Source: Gordonia araii NBRC 100433
GTDB lineage: Bacteria > Actinomycetota > Actinomycetes > Mycobacteriales > Mycobacteriaceae
Assembly: GCF_000241265.1 (NCBI RefSeq)
Contig: NZ_BAEE01000052.1
Location: 1-64,000, forward strand
Direction: 5' to 3'
DNA length: 64,000 bases
The first letter of the stretch is position 1. Every line of letters begins with the position of its first letter. Under the pieces are notes generated by a model. It saw only the letters and a list, made by a program, of their open reading frames with translations, made no database searches and was not told where the DNA came from. Positions 59,610-64,000 of this stretch are shown one piece after another. The position numbers and the translations under genes were made by a program.

Positions 59610-60707
59610 TCAGTCCAGCGGTGGACGCCAATTGGGATCCAGCGGGTCGACCGGCGCGTTGGTCGGCCTCGGCTCCGGACGCCGGGCCCGACGCGGGGTC
59701 GGGGGCGGCGTCGGCGGCAGGTCGTTGACGTGACGCATCGCTTCGCGGGACTGGTCGGATACCAGCTTCGATCCGGCAGGTGGAATCGACGACTCCCACC
59801 TGACCTCGCCCGGCTCGGTGACGACGACGGGATTGGAGCCCGAGGTCTCGATGCGCGGGATGGACCCGGTCGAAGTCACGTAGTCGTGAAGATCGCCGAC
59901 CCGTTCGCGCGGCGCGCCCGGTCGTGGCGCGTTCGGCTGCTGGCCGGGCCGCGGTGGCGCGGGCGGCTGAGAACCGAACTGTTGCTGGTCCCCCGGTTGC
60001 GGCGCGGACGATCGCGGCGGAGGCGGCGGTGACGAGACGGTCGGCATGGTGAACGCGGGCCCCGATGCCGCCGGGTCGGCGACTCGCGGATCCTGTGCGA
60101 CGGGTTCGGGCGCCTGGGGCTGCCCGTACCCCCCTGCCGAAGGCTGCTGGCCGGAGGGCTCCTGAGCGGCCGACTCCTGGCCGGGATTCGGTCCGCCGAG
60201 GTAGGGATTGGCGGGATAGGGATTGGCCGGCGGTTGACCGGCGGCGGCTCGCGCGGCCGGCGGCGCGGGATAGGCCGGCCCGGTGTAGTCGGGTTCGGTT
60301 TCGGGGAAACCGGACAGCGCGCCGGACGGACGCGCCGTCAGCCAGCCTCCGCTGGCCGGAGTGCTGACCGGATTGGACGCATCGGACACCCGTGGGTCCT
60401 CGTCGCCGACCGCGCTGCCCTCCGGCGGGAACGCCGTGCGGGCACCACCGGCGAAGGTGCCGGAGTCGCGACGCGCTTCACGCTGGGCGACATAGGCGTC
60501 GATGTCCTCGCCCAGGAATGCTCCGGTGGTCGGCGCGTTCTCGACGGGTTCGGCCCGGGCGCCGCGCCGAATGTCGATCAGCAGCGCGACCAATCCGACG
60601 ACGGAGGCGACCACGCAGGCGATAGCCAGCCAGACCTGGCCGGTCATCAGACCGGCGACCAGCAAGGCGAAGGCCGCTAGTGCGGCGACAATGGCGAAGC
60701 CCAACAT
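59610..60707 (-). CDS. two-TM membrane protein with long Pro-rich cytoplasmic region
   Basis: The 365-residue protein has two membrane segments (about 3-20 and 25-46), a short basic RRGARAEPVEN stretch and a 300-residue low-complexity tail rich in Pro, Gly, Ala, Gln and Ser. Motifs such as NPYPANPYLGG occur in it. It ends in a conserved-looking acidic/basic patch (SSIPPAGSKLVSDQSREAMRHV). An AGGGGGTGTGAG ribosome-binding site precedes the ATG. It lies between wag31 and ileS, where Corynebacterium also has an unknown gene. It may belong to the polar growth machinery by context only. Confidence 0.75.
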   Translation of the reverse strand: MLGFAIVAALAAFALLVAGLMTGQVWLAIACVVASVVGLVALLIDIRRGARAEPVENAPTTGAFLGEDIDAYVAQREARRDSGTFAGGARTAFPPEGSAVGDEDPRVSDASNPVSTPASGGWLTARPSGALSGFPETEPDYTGPAYPAPPAARAAAGQPPANPYPANPYLGGPNPGQESAAQEPSGQQPSAGGYGQPQAPEPVAQDPRVADPAASGPAFTMPTVSSPPPPPRSSAPQPGDQQQFGSQPPAPPRPGQQPNAPRPGAPRERVGDLHDYVTSTGSIPRIETSGSNPVVVTEPGEVRWESSIPPAGSKLVSDQSREAMRHVNDLPPTPPPTPRRARRPEPRPTNAPVDPLDPNWRPPLD

Positions 60708-60728
60708 GGCTCACACCCCCTGTTTCGT

Positions 60729-61526
60729 TTATCCCTGGCCGGGGCCCGGATAGCCCCCGCTGTCGGCGATGGCGTCGCGGCCACCGTCGACCGGTGCGGC
60801 GCTGCCCCGCTGCGCCAGCTCTTCCAGCTGCGACTCGAGATAGGTCTTGAGCCGCGTGCGGTACTCGCGTTCGTACGTCTTGAGCTGTTCGATACGACCC
60901 TCGAGCACCCCGCGCTGCTGGTTGATCGTCGTCATGATCTCCGTGTGCTTGCGCTCGGCGTCGGCCTGCAACGCTTCGGCACGCTCGGAGGCTTGGCGCA
61001 ACTGCGCCTCGGCACGGGTCTGCGCGTCGGCGAGGATCGCCTCCGACCGCTGGCGCGCGTCGACCAGGATGCCGTCGGCCTTGGCCTGCGCTTCGGCCAC
61101 GATCGCGTCGGCGCGACTGCGCGCATCGGCGAGGACCGACTCGGATTCGTTGCGCGCAGTGGCCGTGAGCCGGTCGGCCGTGTCCTGGGCGAGAGCCAGA
61201 ACGCGAGCCGCGCGGGAGTTCGCCTCTTCCTCGTGCACGCTCGGCTGCGGCGGCTGTTGCTGCTGCGGCGGCTCCGGCGCGGCGAAGACCGTGGTCGGCG
61301 CGGGCTGGGCCGGCGCCGGTCCGGGACCGGAGGCGCGCGCGTGCGCCAGCTCGGCTTCGAGTTCCTCGACCCGGGCGGCGAGATCGTTGTTCTCGCTGAT
61401 GAGTCGGGCCAGTTCCGCCTCGACGAAATCGAGGAACTGGTCGACCTCGTCCTCGTTGTATCCGCGTTTGCCGATCGGCGGTTTGCTGAACGCGACGTTA
61501 TGCACATCAGCCGGTGTCAGCCGCAT
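60729..61526 (-). CDS. wag31: polar growth protein Wag31 / DivIVA
   Basis: Wag31 recruits peptidoglycan synthesis to cell poles. The 265-residue protein has the N-terminal membrane-binding DivIVA domain ([20 protein letters not shown] and [20 protein letters not shown]), a flexible Pro/Gln-rich linker (about 69-97) and a long coiled coil (about 100-245) of Ala/Glu/Arg heptads. The linker contains [11 protein letters not shown], near the place where M. tuberculosis Wag31 is phosphorylated by PknA. AAGGGGA precedes the ATG. It sits between the Pro-rich membrane gene and a 259-bp upstream gap. Confidence 0.96.
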   Translation of the reverse strand: MRLTPADVHNVAFSKPPIGKRGYNEDEVDQFLDFVEAELARLISENNDLAARVEELEAELAHARASGPGPAPAQPAPTTVFAAPEPPQQQQPPQPSVHEEEANSRAARVLALAQDTADRLTATARNESESVLADARSRADAIVAEAQAKADGILVDARQRSEAILADAQTRAEAQLRQASERAEALQADAERKHTEIMTTINQQRGVLEGRIEQLKTYEREYRTRLKTYLESQLEELAQRGSAAPVDGGRDAIADSGGYPGPGQG

Positions 61527-61785
61527 GGCCCATTCCCCTTACATCCGTTTCGCAGACGAATCTCGTCTCCGACGTCTCTCCGTGGCTACCGATGTCCGAG
61601 GAGGCCTCACGTTCGACGCTCCAACCACAACGGACAGTTCTGCCACTAGCGCACCATCCTGTCACATCCATCCCGCCAGTCGCACCAGCCCGAGACGGTC
61701 TCGCAACACAACGGTCGCCAAACAATGACATTGTGCCAGTAGTCGAGGATAGTCGCCTCCGCCCCTACCAGCACGTTTAAGAGGG
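61527..61785 (-). other. 259-bp intergenic region upstream of wag31
   Basis: No ORF or hairpin of note is seen. A minus-strand TATCCT (61746-61751) is a possible -10 giving a leader of over 200 nt, and AAGGGGA lies just before the wag31 ATG. I see no strong promoter pair. Confidence 0.35.
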
Positions 61786-62079
61786 CTACCCGCCCGCCAG
61801 ACCGAACACGATCTGCTGCGCGATCATCACCACGATCAGTGCGATCATCAGGGAGAGGTCCAGCCGGACCGCCCCGATGTTCAACGGCGGGATCACCCGG
61901 CGCAACAGTTTGATCGGCGGATCGGTGAGGGTGAACACCACTTCGACGATCACGACGACGATTCCGGACGGACGCCAGTCACGCGCGAACGACCGGACCA
62001 ATTCGAGGATCAGCCGTGCCAGCAGCAGCATCCAGTAGATCCAGAGCAGATATCCGACAACGGTGAGAAAAACGGTCAC
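61786..62079 (-). CDS. YggT family membrane protein
   Basis: This 97-residue protein has two hydrophobic segments (about 4-30 and 72-92). The YggT signature region is LLLARLILELVRSFARDW ... GIVVVIVEVVFTLTDPPIKL. The GTG at 62079 gives the product beginning MTVFLTVVGYLLW. An in-frame TTG six codons earlier is a weaker choice. In actinobacteria the gene lies between sepF and wag31 and belongs to the division and growth cluster, but the function is unknown. It is Rv2146c in M. tuberculosis order. Confidence 0.88.
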   Translation of the reverse strand: MTVFLTVVGYLLWIYWMLLLARLILELVRSFARDWRPSGIVVVIVEVVFTLTDPPIKLLRRVIPPLNIGAVRLDLSLMIALIVVMIAQQIVFGLAGG

Positions 62080-62121
62080 AGCACTACTCTGCCGCAAACC
62101 CGGAGCTGTGGCACTTCGGGG

Positions 62122-62883
62122 TCAAGAGTGGCTGTAGAAGCCGGTCTCGGCGATCCGGCGACGGTCCTCCGGCGACACGTCGATATCGGCGGGAGCGAGC
62201 AGGAAGACTTTGGTCGCGACCTTGTCGAACGAACCGCGCAGCGCGAAGGCCAAGCCGGCGGCGAAATCGACCAGACGCTTGGCGTCCGCATTGCTCATGT
62301 CGACGAGATCCATGATCACCGGATTGCCGTTGCGGAAGCGTTCGCCGATCGTCCTCGCCTCGCTGTAGCTCGACGGCCGCAGCGTGGTGATCTTCTGGCC
62401 GTCGCCGAAGACGCCGGGCTCGTCCTGTCCGACGGCGGCGGCACCGACCGCGCGCAGCGTGGCGCCGGCCGAGCGCTGCAGCGGCTCGAGGCGCGCGCCA
62501 CGGGGTTCGGGGCGAGGCGCACCGGTATAGACGTAACCACCGTTGCCGACAGCGGCGAACTCGCGCTCGTCCTCCTCGTAGCGGCTCGACGACCGCACGC
62601 GCTCGCGCCGCAGGTCGTCCTCGGCGCCGAAGCGCCCGCCGTAGGAATCCGGGCCGTACGGATCGGCGCCGTAGGTGTCGGACGCGTAGGGGTCGGCGTA
62701 TGCGCCGTCCCGGTAGGAGGTCTGTCCGTAGTAGTCGTCGTCGTAGCCGTTCGAGCGGGGGTCGCCGCCACGGCCACGAACGCGTCGCATGGCCCCGGTG
62801 CCCTCGTCTTCGAGGTAGTCGTCCTCGTAGTCGCTGGGCGGAACCATGCCGAAGTACGCCTTGAACTTCTGCATCGTGGTCAT
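62122..62883 (-). CDS. sepF: cell division protein SepF
   Basis: SepF tethers FtsZ to the membrane in actinobacteria. The 253-residue protein has an N-terminal amphipathic helix (MTTMQKFKAYFGMVPPSDYE), a long acidic Tyr/Gly-rich disordered linker (about 20-130) and the SepF core (about 155-245, ITTLRPSSYSEARTIGERFR and PVIMDLVDMSNADAKRLVDF). The linker contains DPYASDTYGADPYGPDSYGG repeats. The ATG at 62883 is preferred because GAGAGG lies upstream and it begins the helix. The gene lies 168 bp from pgeF; the yggS gene found between them in M. tuberculosis is absent. Confidence 0.95.
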   Translation of the reverse strand: MTTMQKFKAYFGMVPPSDYEDDYLEDEGTGAMRRVRGRGGDPRSNGYDDDYYGQTSYRDGAYADPYASDTYGADPYGPDSYGGRFGAEDDLRRERVRSSSRYEEDEREFAAVGNGGYVYTGAPRPEPRGARLEPLQRSAGATLRAVGAAAVGQDEPGVFGDGQKITTLRPSSYSEARTIGERFRNGNPVIMDLVDMSNADAKRLVDFAAGLAFALRGSFDKVATKVFLLAPADIDVSPEDRRRIAETGFYSHS

Positions 62884-63051
62884 CTCGGGCCTCTCTACTC
62901 TTGGTCGGCGTTGCCGTGGTGGCTCGTCACGATCAACATGTGGTTGGTGATTCTCGTGTGACCAATGTGATTGCCATTGCTGCCTACGGTAGCCCCCGCA
63001 GAGGGTCGTTTCTCGGCGCGACACGCGCGGAATTCGGGTGGAGCGATCAAT

Positions 63052-63795
63052 TCACGCGTCCTCCCGCCAGATCACCGAGGCCAGTCGACCGGTCGGCGCC
63101 GACCTCCGGTGGCTGAAGAGCTTCTCGTCGGCGATGGTGCACCGGGGGTCGACGGCGATCGACGTGACCCCCGCACCCGCGAGCTGACGCGCGATGCCGG
63201 CCCGCAGATCGAGGCCGACGGTGCCCGCCTCGGTCCGGCACAGACTGCCCGGAAGATGTTCCTCCACGTCGCGGGCCATCTCCGGCGGCACCTCGTAGAA
63301 GTGCCCCGAGGCGGCCGGTCCGAGCAGCGCGCTGATCCGCTGCGGCTTCGCGCCGAGTCCGGCCATGACGCGCAGCGCCTCGGGAACGATTCCGTTGCGC
63401 GCGCCGACGCGGCCGGCGTGGACCGCGGCGATCACCCCGGCCTCGTCGTCGCTGAGCAGCACGGGGACGCAGTCCGCGGTCAGAACCGCCAGCGCGAGGT
63501 TCGACGCCGACGTGATCAGTCCGTCCGTTGCCGGTACCGGGCCGTCGGACGGTCCGTCGACCACCGTGACGGTCGGGCTGTGGATCTGCTCCATCCAGAC
63601 GACCCGCTCGGACGGCAACTTCAGGTGCGCGGCCAGCCGCGCCCGGTTCGCCGCGACCGCCTCGGGATCGTCGCCGACGTGGTCGCCGAGGTTGAACGAG
63701 TCGTACGGCGGGGCCGAGACCCCGCCGTCGCGAGTGGTCACCACTCGGCGGACGGCCGACTCCCCAGGACGCGCGGCTCGGCGACTCGCGCTCAT
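63052..63795 (-). CDS. pgeF: peptidoglycan editing factor / multicopper-laccase-fold protein PgeF (YfiH)
   Basis: The 247-residue YfiH-type protein shows WMEQIHSPTVTVV with the first zinc His, the cysteine-bearing VLTADCVPVLLSDD, and AAVHAGRVGARNGIVPEAL, where most relatives have HAGWRG. A late GPAASGHFYEVPPE strand follows. YfiH proteins in Bacillus and others have been linked to peptidoglycan editing and purine nucleoside conversion. The ATG at 63795 shares one base with the ftsZ stop (TGATG), so it is coupled to ftsZ. The Arg-Val substitution at the usual Trp-Arg site is worth noting. Confidence 0.9.
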   Translation of the reverse strand: MSASRRAARPGESAVRRVVTTRDGGVSAPPYDSFNLGDHVGDDPEAVAANRARLAAHLKLPSERVVWMEQIHSPTVTVVDGPSDGPVPATDGLITSASNLALAVLTADCVPVLLSDDEAGVIAAVHAGRVGARNGIVPEALRVMAGLGAKPQRISALLGPAASGHFYEVPPEMARDVEEHLPGSLCRTEAGTVGLDLRAGIARQLAGAGVTSIAVDPRCTIADEKLFSHRRSAPTGRLASVIWREDA

Positions 63796-64000
63796 CACTT
63801 CATGAAATCGGGTACGTCGACGTCGTCGTCGTCGAGACGCACCGGATTCGGACGCACCTCGTCGGTTCGCTGGACAGCGGGCTCGGTGCTACTGAAGATC
63901 GACTCGCCCTCGCCCGGGGCGTTGACCTTGCCGGCCTTGCCCGCCGCGACGCCGGTGTGGCCGACCGCGGGAGCATCGGCGCGGCGGCGCGGCGCGCCTC
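63795..64000 (-). CDS. ftsZ: cell division protein FtsZ, C-terminal part (truncated by window edge)
   Basis: Only the last 67 codons and the stop are in the window. The flexible linker is GAPRRRADAPAVGHTGVAAG and onward. The terminal peptide DDDDVDVPDFMK is the conserved site used by FtsZ to bind partners such as SepF, whose gene follows. The GTPase domain lies beyond the window. The stop codon overlaps pgeF. Confidence 0.95.
   Translation of the reverse strand, partial: GAPRRRADAPAVGHTGVAAGKAGKVNAPGEGESIFSSTEPAVQRTDEVRPNPVRLDDDDVDVPDFMK

Noticed and set aside
61527..61785. Small plus-strand ORF across the wag31 leader
   Set aside because: There is no ribosome-binding site or conserved sequence, and it overlaps the wag31 start region.

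Overview
The window looks like a chromosomal segment of a high-GC mycolic-acid actinobacterium (order Mycobacteriales). My best guess is a Gordonia, Williamsia or Tsukamurella relative rather than Mycobacterium itself. The evidence is a full mce lipid-import operon, PriA-type HisA with no trpF nearby, Wag31, SepF and FtsZ together, an ESX-type EspC protein, an ileS T-box, BsaP beside bioB, and a gene order that, from memory, closely follows M. tuberculosis Rv1536-Rv1617. Assignment below order is inference.

Layout. 1-3.9 kb: an orphan EspC-like gene, rpsO, two membrane-protein genes, ribF and a divergent DtxR/MntR regulator. 3.9-19.9 kb, minus strand: pyk, lgt, trpABC, then one nearly gapless run trpM-trpE-tautomerase-hisI-hisF-impA-hisA(priA)-small membrane protein-hisH-hisB-hisC-hisD. 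19.9-24.4 kb: an aldehyde dehydrogenase, nadC and nadA (no nadB between them), and the divergent Nudix-fold regulator NrtR with a perfect palindrome over the predicted nadA start. 24.5-30.8 kb: a GNAT gene, then the biotin operon bioA-bioF-bioD-bioB-bsaP-DUF2567 with a divergent BioQ-like TetR gene and a palindromic operator. 30.8-35.4 kb: an OatA-like acyltransferase and treY. 35.4-44.8 kb: yrbEA-yrbEB-mceABCDEF and an Mce-associated protein, which look inserted relative to M. tuberculosis order. 45-59.6 kb: ilvA, dnaE1, rluD, lspA, two lipoproteins, an asparaginase, dinB and ileS. 59.6-64 kb: a Pro-rich membrane protein, wag31, a yggT-family gene, sepF, pgeF and the 3' end of ftsZ.

The most unusual feature is a family of GC-rich tandem repeats. 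The intergenic arrays have a 21-bp unit with core GGGCACGNTCGGC. They occur as two inverted pairs (21322-21601 and 54281-54641), each pair flanking about 50-55 bp of unique sequence. One arm abuts the stop codon of nadC, another lies 2 bp from that of dinB, and a third starts 9 bp after that of ansA. The same unit, on the same sense strand, is translated in frame as heptad repeats inside lgt. A related 22-bp triplet starts 3 bp after the nrtR stop codon. No mobile-element gene is present, and the function is unknown.

Regulation. At least twelve starts sit 6-7 nt after a TANNNT -10 element, which predicts leaderless mRNAs. The long minus-strand operons instead use Shine-Dalgarno sites and ATGA/GTGA/TGATG overlaps. 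The ileS leader is a translational T-box with an AUC specifier. The his and trp genes are coupled, and PriA would provide the missing TrpF activity. No tRNA, rRNA, CRISPR array, prophage or insertion sequence was seen.
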